From: Theodoxus fluviatilis
Lineage: Eukaryota > Mollusca > Gastropoda > Cycloneritida > Neritidae
DNA length: 64,000 nucleotides
Direction: 5' to 3'
Assembly (NCBI GenBank): GCA_034096865.1
Contig: JAWQFJ010015172.1
Span: 47,501 to 111,500 of the forward strand
Shown here: piece after piece, positions 35,921 to 46,658 of the stretch
How the letters are laid out: the number at the start of each line of letters is the position of its first letter
How positions within the stretch are numbered: the first letter of the stretch is position 1
Made by a program: the position numbers and the translations under genes
Notes under the pieces: generated by a model
What the model was told of the DNA's origin: nothing
Databases searched by the model: none
Seen by the model: the letters and a program-made list of their open reading frames with translations, nothing else

Positions 35921-38275
35921 ATTCCATATATCTTGGTGGCACGCTTTTTGGGGCCCCCAATATATATGCAGATCTTGACGTAATAAATACATTTCATTTC
36001 ACCGTAACTTCCAAAGTGGCAATGTTTGTCTTTTTCTAATTTGGAGGATCAAAGTATTTACGAGTAGTAGAATTATAATTGGAAACAGTGACTGAGATTA
36101 TTACAAATATAATTAAATATTTCGTCTTTGTGAACTGAAAACAATCTTCAGTCGTTTTGCGTGACCTATTAATTTTCTAGTTTGCGTCGATATCAAATGA
36201 CTATTAAAAATAACAGAGCGAGATAGGACATACGTAGGAGTGAAATTTTATCATGAAAATATTGGCACTGGGAACAGAAACAGTATGGGAGTGCTCCAGC
36301 TGAGGTTTGCTCAAGGCTCTGACTTTGAACGTAAAACTGTCTGAAAGGAAAAGGATCACGCTTCAGTAAATGTTTTACTTTATCGGCGGCGTCGCGTATC
36401 GGTATATGTATTCAAGCTGGTTCTTCTGTCTGTCGTGATAGTTCAATTGATCAAGGGATGGAACAGTCGGTAAACGGAAAGACAATGTTATGTTACGAAT
36501 AACCTGGAGGTAAAAATAACCTGACGAGTACCAGCAAGTACTCACACAGTACTTTCCGAATCTCGCATTACTCGGCACGGCAACGTCTTTTACATTCCTT
36601 CTTTTGTGCTTTTCGCGCTGCAAGGAGCGTTTGGCTTTCAAATCCTGTGCCTTGGTCTTTTTTTCAACGGTCGACTCTACGACCGTGCACCGTCTTACGT
36701 CGCCCACCATTCACCATGCGCGCTCGGCGAACGTCCAACGTCACCTACGTTGACGGCGACGCTGACGGCGACGCTGACGGCGACTTTGACGGCGGCGGTG
36801 ACGGCAATGCTAATGGTTCCAGAGGGGACACAAAGGGAGGGACGGGGGAGAAAGACGCGGGCGAGAATGCGCCCCCAGTAATGTCCTGCTGCATTGTGCA
36901 GGGCTTGAGCGGCCCACAAAGCCCTCGCCACGTTGCCTTTGCCCTGCCTTTGCTTTAGCGTCGCCCGGGGCTCCACTGAAAAGCGCGCCGCCGCTTTCAA
37001 ACGGGCACCAACTGTTGCTGCCGATTGTGCGTGATCGCCTGCTCGTCTCAATCGCCCTGCGCCATCGGGCTTGGAGTTCGCGATTGAGCCATACAGGGCG
37101 TTTCATAAACGTTTCGCCGCATTATCCATATTTGATGTTCGCCCCTGCCACCCCGTGAGCAGAAAACGACGGCAGGCGAGTTGAGATTGTGATTCTAATA
37201 AGCATGAAATTTCCGAACAATTCTGCATTGAGGCTGTGTCAGCCGCCCGTCCGTTTCAACTGTCGCGGAGGCAGGATCTTTGTGGCCTCGCATAGGGCTT
37301 CTTTGAATGTGGCTCGAAGCGGAAAAATTATCCGACTGTAAGAATTTTTTCCCTCTATTCCTGTGACTGCAATGGAAGGAAGTGAACCGTTTCTTTAGTG
37401 CATTTCCTGACCTGTGTATCGCGACATTTTCCTGTAAATGTTCTGAAGCATTTGCATTATGGTCAGACCCATGTAAAAGTGACACACAACTGAAATTTCT
37501 CCATTTATTACTTATTTATTCTCGTAAAAGTGAAAAACATATGTTTTTCTCCCTGAAAAATCAGTCCTTATCTAGTCACATATTGTTGTGCTCTCCATGA
37601 ATCTGGAATTTTTCGTCCGTATATCTTTCTAGTGTTTCTCCTCGAGTGAAATATTGTCATCAATGAATAAAATGGAAAACTAAGACATCTGTCACTGATG
37701 TAAATACACGAACGATAAATAGAAATCGATTTGTGGCTTAAGTGTGTTACTGTCTTGTATGGCAGAAATGGCTTATTTCTTCCCGAAAACGAAGAAAAAA
37801 GTAGAGAAAATAGTATGTATGATATTAATATCCCATTTGCTATATTTTAATAATAAACTGTTAAGTTTATCATCGGAATACACAATCGTTTACGAACATT
37901 TTTAGATAGCATTGGAGTAAAACTTGTCGAGCGATTTGGCGGTTTATTTTCTTCTATTCCCTCGATGATTTGCGTACAGTTGTTATTCTGTTCCTACATC
38001 ACTTGCATGCAGACGTGAGGACCAATTGTTTCCTCATCATGTGAACGGCAAAATGCACTGCCGCTAGTTGTTGAAGCGAACAATTCGCAGTTACGACGAC
38101 TGAAAGCGTACGGGCTACAAAGGCAAAGTAACCAAACGCTCCGTCACGTCTTGAAAGAAACCATCATCACCTATGGGCTGTGAGTGCTTTCTCGAGCCAG
38201 TGATCTTTAATCGACACGTTATGGAGCGCAATCAACGCCGGCTCTCCGAGCGGCCTTTTCGCTGAAAGGAGCCCC
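35921..38275. other. noncoding stretch left of the palindrome
   Basis: AT-rich from 36,000 to 36,350 and from 37,400 to 37,970. A short 12-bp GACGGCGACGCT repeat lies at about 36,750-36,810 in a GC-rich island (36,660-37,100). Whether the palindrome's left arm continues into this stretch cannot be judged, because the right arm runs out at the window end. Confidence 0.5.
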
Positions 38276-38599
38276 TGTCAGAAACGACACTTCCAAAGAA
38301 GCAGAGGGATAGGTGGAAGGTTTAATTTCCGATGGGCGGTAGCTGCATGAACTTCGGGTCACTGGCCATCAAAGCAAGGCGGGTCTCTTGAGACTGCTCG
38401 AGTTTCAATAAGCTCACGCATGGTAAGAAAGGCACTGGGAGTTGCGAAGATGAGGTGGGGTGGGGTGGTAGTTTAGGGGTGGGGGAGGGGTTCGTTCGGT
38501 ATGACTGTGCTGGCCGGTTGTTTGCTTTGGATGTTACGATGTTCGGTAGTTTGAGGTGACGAAGTTGGTCGCGTTGGTGGTGGTTGTTTTGGTGGTGGA

Positions 38600-38885
38600 A
38601 GCTGTGGTGGTAGCTAGAGTGAGCTGATGGTGGTAGTAGTTGTGGGGATAGCGGTGGTGGTGTTGGTGGTGTTGGTGGTGGTAGCAGTTTTGGTGGTAGC
38701 AATGTTGGTGGTGGCTAGAGTGGGGTGATAGTGGTAGTAGTTGAGGTGGTAGCGGTGGTGATGGTGGTGGTGGTAGTAGTTGTGGTGGTAGCGGTGGTGA
38801 TGGTGGTGGTGGTAGTAGTTGTGGTGGTAGCGGTGGTGGTGTTGGTGGTGGTAGTAGTTTTGGTGGTAGCGGTGGTGGTGGTAAC
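38600..38885. repeat. (GGT)n-rich minisatellite, left arm
   Basis: Imperfect 33-bp units made of GGTGGTGGTAGTAGTTGTGG-type sequence. On the minus strand they read as Tyr-Tyr-His-His repeats, a compositional artefact. Confidence 0.93.
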
Positions 38886-39228
38886 TAGTTTGAGGTACGG
38901 GAGGGGTTATTTCGGAATAAATTGTGTTGGGTGTCGATTTGCTTCGGATGTTACGATGTTGGGTAGTTTGAGGTGGGGGTGTTGGCAGTAGTAATAGGGG
39001 TGGTAATGGCGAAGATAGTGGTGCTTGAGATAGTGATGGTGGTGGCAGTAATGATGGTGAAATGGTAGTGGCGGTATGGAGGTTGGTGGTGGCGGTGGTA
39101 TTGATGATAAATCTCAGACTTAGCGGATTGATGTTGAGAGTGGTCGGCAATGTTGGGAGATAAGGTGTGGTTGCTTAGATCGTGGCTTGCGATGGCGTTG
39201 TTTTGCACAAAGATGAAATTAGGGTCGG

Positions 39229-39231
<3 letters not shown>

Positions 39232-39280
<49 letters not shown>

Positions 39281-39367
39281 TTTGATTTCTTTATTTGAGA
39301 GAGAGAGAGCGAGAGAGCGAGAGAGAGAGATTTGATTTCTTTATTTAAGAGAGAGATAGAGAGAGAG

Positions 39368-39405
<38 letters not shown>

Positions 39406-39426
39406 CTTTATTTGAGAGAGAGAGCG

Positions 39427-39483
<57 letters not shown>

Positions 39484-39491
39484 GAGAGAGA
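39232..39491. repeat. (GA)n microsatellite with TTTGATTTCTTTATTT interruptions, left arm
   Basis: GA runs are separated by three near-identical interruptions (about 39,280, 39,330 and 39,402), so a higher-order unit of about 50-70 bp is present. Confidence 0.94.
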
Positions 39492-41947
39492 ATACTTACT
39501 CGTATCTTTTTTGTTCGATTGCATTTCAGTTGGTTATTCAAGTGGCTGAGTACTATTTTCTATTTCTATGTGTGTTGTGCATGCGTTGAGACCTACGTAA
39601 ATTAACAGAGGACTATTGAACTTTACATGAGCAACATTGTGAAACAGATTTTAAAATAACACAGAATAAAAGGAAAAGCACCTGCAATAGGACAATCGAC
39701 TGGTCCCTATAGCCACCTCCCCGTTCCACTAGGTTTACCTGGCGTCTCTCAATCTCCATTACGTTCGGACCACATGTTATTTTTGTCGCAGTTGGAAGCC
39801 TCTGTATGGAAAAACTACTCTGGCGTGACCATTGGCCGTGTGAACAGGGAAGTACCGCCTTAGGGATGACTCTGCAAAGAAGCGAGGTGTATAAAGGAGT
39901 TGGTCACTGCCTCTAAGCACGTTGTAGGTGTCGTTTGTATCGATGTTCTCAATGGAGTCACAGTGTACGCGCTTGTTTGACTCAAGTCCTATTCAATATA
40001 ACTAGATATCCTTAGATAATAGAGTAACGTGATAACCACACCAGCAGCGACCGCTGTTGGTTCTCATAGCAGTGCTGAGAGATTATTTCCTCTCTACCTA
40101 TTTTATCAGATAAAGGTAAAGGTAAAGGTGTGATTTTATATAGCGACTTTCCAACATTGATCGGCGCTCAGACCGCATGACACTTTACCCCCTGATCACT
40201 GGGCATCTTGATCAATCCTCACTGGTACCTCACAACAAACATAGTGACTCGACCTAGATCTACATGGTATGGTTTGAATGGGAACGATCTATTTTTCAAT
40301 ATTATCGAAGAATGCAAGCTTGTTTATCTTTAGGAAATGCAAAGCAACACATACCTGTCAAGAAGGTGCTTTGCTGCCAGAAAGTCATTCGATTAAGTGA
40401 ATTCAGTTGCCATTTCGACAAAGATTATAGTTACAATCAAGCGTTGCCCTGCGACCTGCATTTCGATTGTTAAAAAGTAGGAGCTTTCAATACCTTTTGA
40501 TGCATTCAACATACAGCTTTGATAAATTAATGCTGTTCATGGCTTACATTTTCTTTGGATGGGTTTCTAGTATCCCAAAATATAGCTTTTTCTGTGCGAA
40601 CTGGAGAGAGCTCCGCCATTGAATTGCGCAAAGAGTAGACATAAACGCCATATCTACACGAAAGCAGTCCTCTGATTGGTTCCCTGAATAGAATCCTCCA
40701 ATCAGCAGGCAGCTTTCTTCGCCGTCTTGTCGCTAAGCGGTGTGATTACTTCCCCTTGATTCACCCCTAATACTCTCCGCTAGGTGCAGCGTCTTGTAAC
40801 TTTATATAGCAAAAGCTCGGCATGAGCTATCTTTGTGTAACCTATAATCTTTGGCCTCACACATAAAGTTATGGTATCATCGTTCTGAGCAGGGACTGAT
40901 GCTCAGCTCAGAGAGACTCGACTGCAGGTTATTGTTATTACGTTTACAGACTAACTGTGTTTCTTGAGAGACGCTACGTCCATTAATAGTGTCACTTCAG
41001 TATATTATTTTGTTGGCCTCAATTCTTGGTGGGAGCACTGTGTAGCTTTCGCCCATTCAAATTCACTCGTAATTTTTACAATCGGAGTTAATGGAACTGA
41101 CAAAAAACATATTTGGCGTGCAACATTTTATAACAAAAAAGTTGGAGTGCTTGCAGTAGTTCACAAGTTTTCGAAGATCATGAAGCGTAGTATCATCGTT
41201 CTGGCCGTTATGCCAAGGCGTGCAGTTCCTCTGTAACGCTCTTGTTCCCCGCAGCGCGTGCAATAGTTTCGAGGCATGCAATGCATGGAAATTTTGTGTT
41301 CTTGTCGGGAGAAGATAACACGTGATGTATTACACAGGCAAGGGACGTGGAAAGCATTTACTTGCCGGCTTCTGTGACGATCTTTTTATGCTAACAAAGG
41401 CGCATGATCAAAGAAACCCGGGCCGCCCCCTCCCATTGTCGATTCGGTGTCAATTTTTGTGGTTGAAACTAATGTGCTATTTGTATTAGTGCCAATGACA
41501 CTACCTGGCGAGACACGGGGCGTTCGTTCCCGCGTAGCTGCTGCCGCAATTAAATATTCAAAGGGGCTAGGCGGGAAAACCCCCCAGCAGACAATGAATA
41601 ATAGATATTGTCGCTGTAGATGAAGCAATATTGCATGCAGACGGATGAGATGGCAGATGTAAGGATAGAGGATAATATCAAAATGCAGATGGAGTGAAAT
41701 GCTTTTTCATGAATGAAATTGAATTTGATATTGTGCAGAGAAAACAGATAACAATGTCTTTGTATAATCAGTGCACGTGTCAGTAGCGACACTGCACCTG
41801 CTCGTATTGTCTGTGAGCAGACTACGCTGCTGACTAGATCTGAGGCCGTCAAACCGTGGCAGCGATGTGCTGGGCTGTTTACCCTGTAGGTAAGGATACA
41901 CGCCCTGCTTCTCCCGGCACGAGCTGAAAATGGCGAATAAGTAGGGA
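39492..41947. other. left-arm noncoding stretch with a promoter-like cluster
   Basis: GGTAAA trimers at about 40,115-40,130 lead into TATATAGCGACTTTCCAA. A plus-strand ATTGG (40,675-40,679), CCAAT (40,698-40,702) and TATATA (40,803-40,808) form a possible core promoter. No coding exon follows that I recognise. Mirrored in the right arm at about 60,329-62,784. Confidence 0.45.
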
Positions 41948-41956
41948 AGTCTAGAC

Positions 41957-42364
41957 CATTCTGTGAACCCGAGTCACGTGACTCTGGCGCAGTTCGCAAT
42001 GAATGCGTAATAGACTTCACCCTTCGCATTACAGCATTGCGCCGAAAACACTTCGTTCTGGACAGTATTTTTTCCATTTTTTAACATATATCATTCAGAT
42101 GTCAAAACTTGTTTCCATTTCAACACAAACATGTTATGTTTTCGAATAAACGCTTATTTATTGCCTCAACAAGCGTAATTTATGAGTTTTGTGCGACATC
42201 ATCTTAGAACTACTTTAACGGCGTATGTCAGGGAGCAGAGGGTCATCCCTCAAGCCTCTCATGTTACATCCTCATGCATATTCCGGACGAAAACCCTCCA
42301 TCACGTGCTATGAACTGTGCTAGAGACTGTCGCCGGCAGGCGAAGTCTCTAGTGGACTAGAATG
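41957..42364. mobile_element. MITE-like element with 9-bp target duplication, copy 2 (left arm)
   Basis: 408 bp, starting CATTCTGTGAACCCGAGTCA and ending GGACTAGAATG. It is flanked by perfect 9-bp direct repeats AGTCTAGAC (41,948-41,956 and 42,365-42,373). It is collinear with 5,277-5,692. Near its right end is a strong hairpin (TAGAGACTGTCGCC paired with GGCGAAGTCTCTA, about 42,321-42,352). Confidence 0.92.
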
Positions 42365-42373
42365 AGTCTAGAC

Positions 42374-42863
42374 TTGACTTGCTCTAATTTTGACAGTTCT
42401 AGCAATTGTCGCAATCAAAAGCCTTTCGTAGCCTATGCAGGCAGATAGCTTGTAAAGCTGAATTTATTTCCGTATTCATCATCTACATCCGCCCCCATTT
42501 TACTTTTTTGTGTACGTCAGTTACGTGGAAATTGCTTCCTCCGGCAATATTCCCTTTCAAAAACAAAACTTATACTCCTACTTATATACATATTTAATTA
42601 AATATTATTCATTTGTCTTGTAACATTTGACGACGTGTCAGTTTCATCGTAAACAAAACAGCAGAAATATCGGTTTGGGTGATGTCGTTGTGACATTTTT
42701 AGTTATTGACACTGGTTTGTATTGAATCATAGTAAAAGCAATTAGTATTCGAAATATTTTAGAAAATGAAAAAGGAAGCACACGTTTATGGCACTCAGAA
42801 TGCATAGGGAGTACATGTAGGTAGTTGGACACAACGAGTAAGTAAGGGCCAGAGAAGTTTGGG
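42374..42863. other. left-arm noncoding stretch
   Basis: AT-rich unique sequence with no supportable gene. Confidence 0.5.
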
Positions 42864-43225
42864 GGTGGGATGGATGGATGGATGGATGGATGAGTGGGGT
42901 GGGGTGGATGATTGAAGGGGAGTGGGGTAGGGTTGGATTGATGAATGAGGGTGGTGTGTGTGGTGGATGGATAAATGGGTGGATTGGGCAGGATGGATGA
43001 GTGAGTGAATTGGGGAGGATGGATGAGTGGGTGGGTGAATTGGGGTGGATGGATGAGTGAGTGGATATGGGGTGGATGTATGAGTGGGTGGATTGGGGTG
43101 GATGGATGAGTGGGTGGATTGGGGTGAATGGATGAGTGGGTGGATATGGGGTAGATGTATGAGTGGGTGGATGGATGAGTGGGTAGATTGGGGTGAATGG
43201 ATGAGTGGGTGGATTAGAGTGAGGG
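42864..43225. repeat. GGATGGATGAGTGGGT-type minisatellite, left arm
   Basis: Imperfect tandem units of GGTGGATGAGTGG, GGATTGGGGTGGATG and variants. Single-G length differences from the right-arm copy shift the pairing by 2 bases here. Confidence 0.93.
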
Positions 43226-44988
43226 TGGGGGTGGGACTCAGGGCGTCGTGATGCTCGAGGGCACTGGGACGGAACTAGGGCGGCGATCACGGATGACAGG
43301 GTCGAGCCGAACGCCTTTGAGCGTGGCGGGAGAGGGGGTCGCACAGTGCGTCACTGCAGGCCGTCCTGCGCCCCATCAACACGCCCGCACGCCCTCGCCG
43401 TGCGCGTGCATGCTCGACTGCACGTGCCACCCTTGATGTCGTCTTCTCCATCGAGGACTGGCAGAAGTGGGGGAGGTAAAAGGGGAGGGGGGGGGGAGGA
43501 GGGGGGTTGGGGATGGGGTTTGGGTAAAATGGAAGTGGATTGGTTATTAAAAGGAGTGGGAGTTTGTAAATTTTACAAGCACAGGTAGAACTATGAAAGA
43601 GTAGGTGTCATGGATAAAAAAGTGGATTGAAACAAACAAGTGGGTGGTGGGTGAGTGGGTGGATGGTGGGGGGAATGGAAGGAAGAAAAAGGAAGAAAAA
43701 GGAAGGAGGGAATAGTGTGAGGAAAAGTGGAGTGGGGGTGGGGATTTGAGGGTGGCGATTGGGGATTAGAGGGCGGAGGATGGGGATTAGAGGGTGGGAA
43801 ATGGGAGAGGAAGACATTGTTATCGTCACCGTTCACGGAATGCTCGCGCAGTCATGTGAAAAAGCAAGTAACGTACGTTGATTGCAGAGGCGGTGGAGAC
43901 AGCACAAAACCAAAGGATGCGTGCGGTGCACGGATATAAAACACAGGGGATGAGTGTGGATTCAGTGATAAGTTCCCGAGAAACACCCCATCCTACCATC
44001 TGTCCATTCATCGATCCATCCATCCACCCTTCCATCCGTTCTTTCTTCCGTCCGTCTATCCATACATCTCTCCTACATTACCTGACGGGAATCACAAGGG
44101 GGGTTCAAGCTGTCCAGGTCTGATTGCTTCCATGCTCTCTGGAGGTCAGTCTCAGGGGACTCGGCGACCTCGTTTGTGGCTAATGGTCTGGAGACACCCA
44201 CCTGTCCCCTTCTCCCTCTTCCTCTTTCCTACCTCCAATCCACCCCACCCACCCACCCTTAACCAGGTCTCTGAGCAGTGACGATGCAGGTGTAATTAGC
44301 TCCTTGGACGCATTACAGTTACCTAACTTGGTCCCCAGGGCGGCGCCACGGTAGCTCGGACCCCTTGGGGTTGCTGAGATTGCCTCCCTTGATTAGCGTC
44401 CACTATCCCTCGGCAGGGGGCGCACCGTCGGTTGTTTTGATTTCCAGAGCTGCGCGGTGGGGCGATAAATATCACGTGAATGCTCCCCCCCCCCCCGTCT
44501 CTTCCACGCTAATCCCTACCCCCGTCCCCTCCACTCTTCCCCATCCTCTCCACCAGCCATCCCAGACCCCTCTCTACGTCAAACGCCTGCGTGCGGAAGA
44601 ACCAGGGGGATGACGTGAGCTCCAAAGCTAGTGGTTCCACGTCTTTCGGCGATTGATGGATCGGTAGCCAGCCCTGTCTCGCCCCAGCGGTTCCTACCTG
44701 GACGAGGTCCGTATCGAATTGCGCTCGTCCCATGATTTAGCGGCCCTGTCATGGCCGTCTGTCTCGAAACCGTCTCGCCTGCCCGGCCTGGGAAGACTCA
44801 GGCGGGGATCTTGGGGTCCAGGAGCCAATAGGAATTATTCCGATAAAAAAGAGAGACAATCCTGCAAGCTTGGATACGAGTTACGGTTCCTGAAGCACAG
44901 TCAAACTTCAAGATTTCCAGTCAGTCTGACACAGAAGAGCGTGTGTTATAATCGGCGCGGATTTTGTGTAATTCAAGCTTATTACAGT
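43226..44988. other. left-arm stretch upstream of the THAP exon
   Basis: Contains G-rich blocks (43,465-43,530 and 43,635-43,815), a poly-C run (about 44,486-44,497) and a unique GC-richer island (44,280-44,480). The last 150 bases presumably include the promoter and 5' UTR of the THAP gene. I can identify no TATA box there with confidence. Confidence 0.45.
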
Positions 44989-45192
44989 ATGGTAAAACGC
45001 TGTAGTTGGGGCACTTGCAATGCAGATAGCAGGTATCCTGACCGATATCCTGGTGTCAATTTTTTCCCGTTTGCTAAACCGACAAGAACCCACAACAGAG
45101 ATAAATGTCTGCGATGGATCAAAGCGTGTGGTCGCCCGCATTCCCAACTCAACGTCGACAACATACGGCGATGGATGTATGTTTGCTCCCAA
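44989..45192 (+). CDS. THAP-type zinc-finger protein, first coding exon (left arm)
   Basis: A THAP (C2CH) DNA-binding domain starting at its own Met, as THAP domains typically do: MVKRCSWGTC supplies Cys5 and Cys10. Further family hallmarks are FFPF (residues 25-28), the invariant Trp43 in CLRWIKACGRPHSQLN, and Cys66 in YVCSQ. The zinc-binding His is missing, but the exon ends two residues after Cys66, at the donor GTAAGT (45,193-45,198, phase 0). The His should therefore be the first residue of the next exon (VCSxH in the family). THAP proteins bind DNA; many are transcription factors or derive from P-element- or Kolobok-type transposases. Exon 2 is not visible in the window. The open frame upstream to 44,719 has no THAP homology and is taken as UTR. 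A convergent SAP/SWIM gene begins 0.9 kb downstream, so introns would overlap if both genes are active. Confidence 0.85.
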
Positions 45193-45198
45193 GTAAGT
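45193..45198 (+). other. splice donor of the THAP exon (left arm)
   Basis: GTAAGT follows the Cys-Ser-Gln codons directly. This is the consensus donor at the position where THAP genes are commonly split. Confidence 0.8.
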
Positions 45199-45322
45199 CG
45201 AAACAGCTGTTTTTTTTTACAATTATTACCCTTCACTTTAATTAAAAACTATTATGTGTGTGTGTTGTGTGTGTAGACATAAAACGTAGATCTATTCAAG
45301 ATTGCGTGTGCACTCTCCCTAC

Positions 45323-45742
45323 GAAAATTTTCGGCAAACCTGCAGTTTAGAGGCGAGTCCCGCTTGTGGGTTTTCATGCATTTTAATGCGTTTTTCGCTA
45401 AAATACAATTATTGGGTTTAAATACAATCATATTTACACACATTGTACACATATTCGAGCCTATGTACATTAGAATTAACTCACAATTTAATGCCGAAAT
45501 GACCGACTGTCGCAGAGCGTCATGGCCGCCATGTACTGTTTGTGTTGTGACGATCGGTCACTTCGGCATTAAATTGTGAGTTAATTCTAATGCACATAGG
45601 CTCGAATATGTGTGTGTATGAGTGTAAGTATGATTGTATTTAAAGCGTATAATTGTATTTGAGCGATAAACTCATTAAAACGCATGAAAACCGGCAACAA
45701 GCAGGACCCGCCTCTAAACTGCAGGTTTGCCAAATTTTCTTC
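45323..45742. mobile_element. foldback element with ~190-bp inverted arms (left arm)
   Basis: The left half (45,323-about 45,512), starting GAAAATTTTCGGCAAACCTG, is the imperfect reverse complement of the right half (about 45,553-45,742). The spacer of about 40 bp contains ATGGCCGCCAT. The inner arms (TTAATGCCGAA and the 30 bp beside it) match best and the outer arms have diverged at many sites. No coding capacity is seen. It lies in the presumed intron shared by the convergent THAP and SAP/SWIM genes. I could not identify a target duplication. It is a foldback MITE or a decayed local inverted duplication. Confidence 0.8.
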
Positions 45743-46098
45743 AGCTGATCTTTTTCTTCGTTTTTTATTTATTTAATTTTTATTATTATTAAAATTAGCT
45801 TGTGAAAAGGTGGAATGTGTACTGTAACACTACTTAAAAGGATTTTGTTTTATGTACATAAGTGCCATGCATGCCTGCAGCCTACTGAGTCAGTGTACAA
45901 AGCATTTGTGTGGGTGTGGTTTGAATGACTGCATGCTTGTGTACATCACTACATAAGTACATGTATGCTTGTGATGAGTGAGTGCATATGAACCATATAA
46001 CTGAGTGTATGCATGTGTTGCAATGTAGGGTTGTATGTGTGTATTACTATAGTATTAAGAGTGAGCCAGAGTCTTCCGTTAAGATTACAGTATAGGCT

Positions 46099-46104
46099 AC
46101 ATAC
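46099..46104 (-). other. splice donor of the SAP/SWIM exon (left arm)
   Basis: Minus-strand GTATGT directly after the codons for CTCKG. The open frame beyond it (YVAYTVILTEDS) does not look like protein family sequence. Confidence 0.75.
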
Positions 46105-46658
46105 CCGCCTTTGCAAGTGCAAAATGCTGACAAGATGCAGCTTCTGGTCCTGTTTCCCAGTGTTGACATGATAATCCAGGGGTAGTAGAAAGCTGCACCT
46201 GTTACTGGATCTTTGTCTCTAGTTCTAGGTTTCACATGTGCCTTCAGCGCAAAGTACTCGGAATGTTCTGGAAATGAGACAACTTCCATCGCCTTCACAT
46301 ATCCATCCGTCATCATCGTATATCCTTCTGACTTTTGGAAATCTCGTACGGTTGCATGGTCTAAAGTGCTCATAAGGTACGTGAACACATCGAACATACT
46401 GAAAAAAGGCAACGCGGAAAGGTCGCTGCTACCCGCATGAAGTGAAGGGTTCGGTAACTTCACATCGCCGTCGGTCAGTTTGTCAACAATGATTTCTTCT
46501 CTGTCTTCGTATAATCCATCGGGATCAAACTCCAGGCTAATACCTCTCGCAATCTCACACAATTCCGCTAGTTCAGTCTTTTTTTGGCCAGACACAGTCA
46601 CACCACGATCTCTCAAAAAAGCTTGAAATTCAGATACTCGACGCAAGGAAGTCGCCAT
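46105..46658 (-). CDS. SAP-like and SWIM-finger protein, first coding exon (left arm)
   Basis: The 184-codon exon starts at ATG 46,658 in a good context (A at -3, G at +4). Residues 8-40 (VSEFQAFLRDRGVTVSGQKK and following) have the pattern of a SAP-like DNA-binding helix pair: short helix, glycine turn, K-K-T-E-L-A-E-L helix. Residues 133-182 (YFALKAHVKPRTRD, WIIMS, SAFCTCKGG) match the beta-strands leading to a SWIM zinc finger, with C180-x-C182 as its first half. The exon then ends at donor GTATGT (46,104 downward, phase 2). The second half (C-x-H) and any C-terminal domain, such as YqaJ-type nuclease in proteins I associate with this architecture, would be in later exons not seen here. 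Function is unknown; nucleic-acid binding is likely. Confidence 0.8.

Noticed and set aside
38614..39150. A His/Tyr-rich 178-codon open frame (also at 63,126-63,662)
   Set aside because: It is produced by the GGT/ACC minisatellite.
41550..42077. A 175-codon minus-strand open frame (also at 60,199-60,726)
   Set aside because: Part of it is read through the noncoding MITE and there is no domain. Its identity between arms only reflects the palindrome.
44719..44988. N-terminal extension of the THAP frame to an upstream Met
   Set aside because: The extension has no homology, and in the right arm a small indel changes it completely while the THAP domain stays identical.
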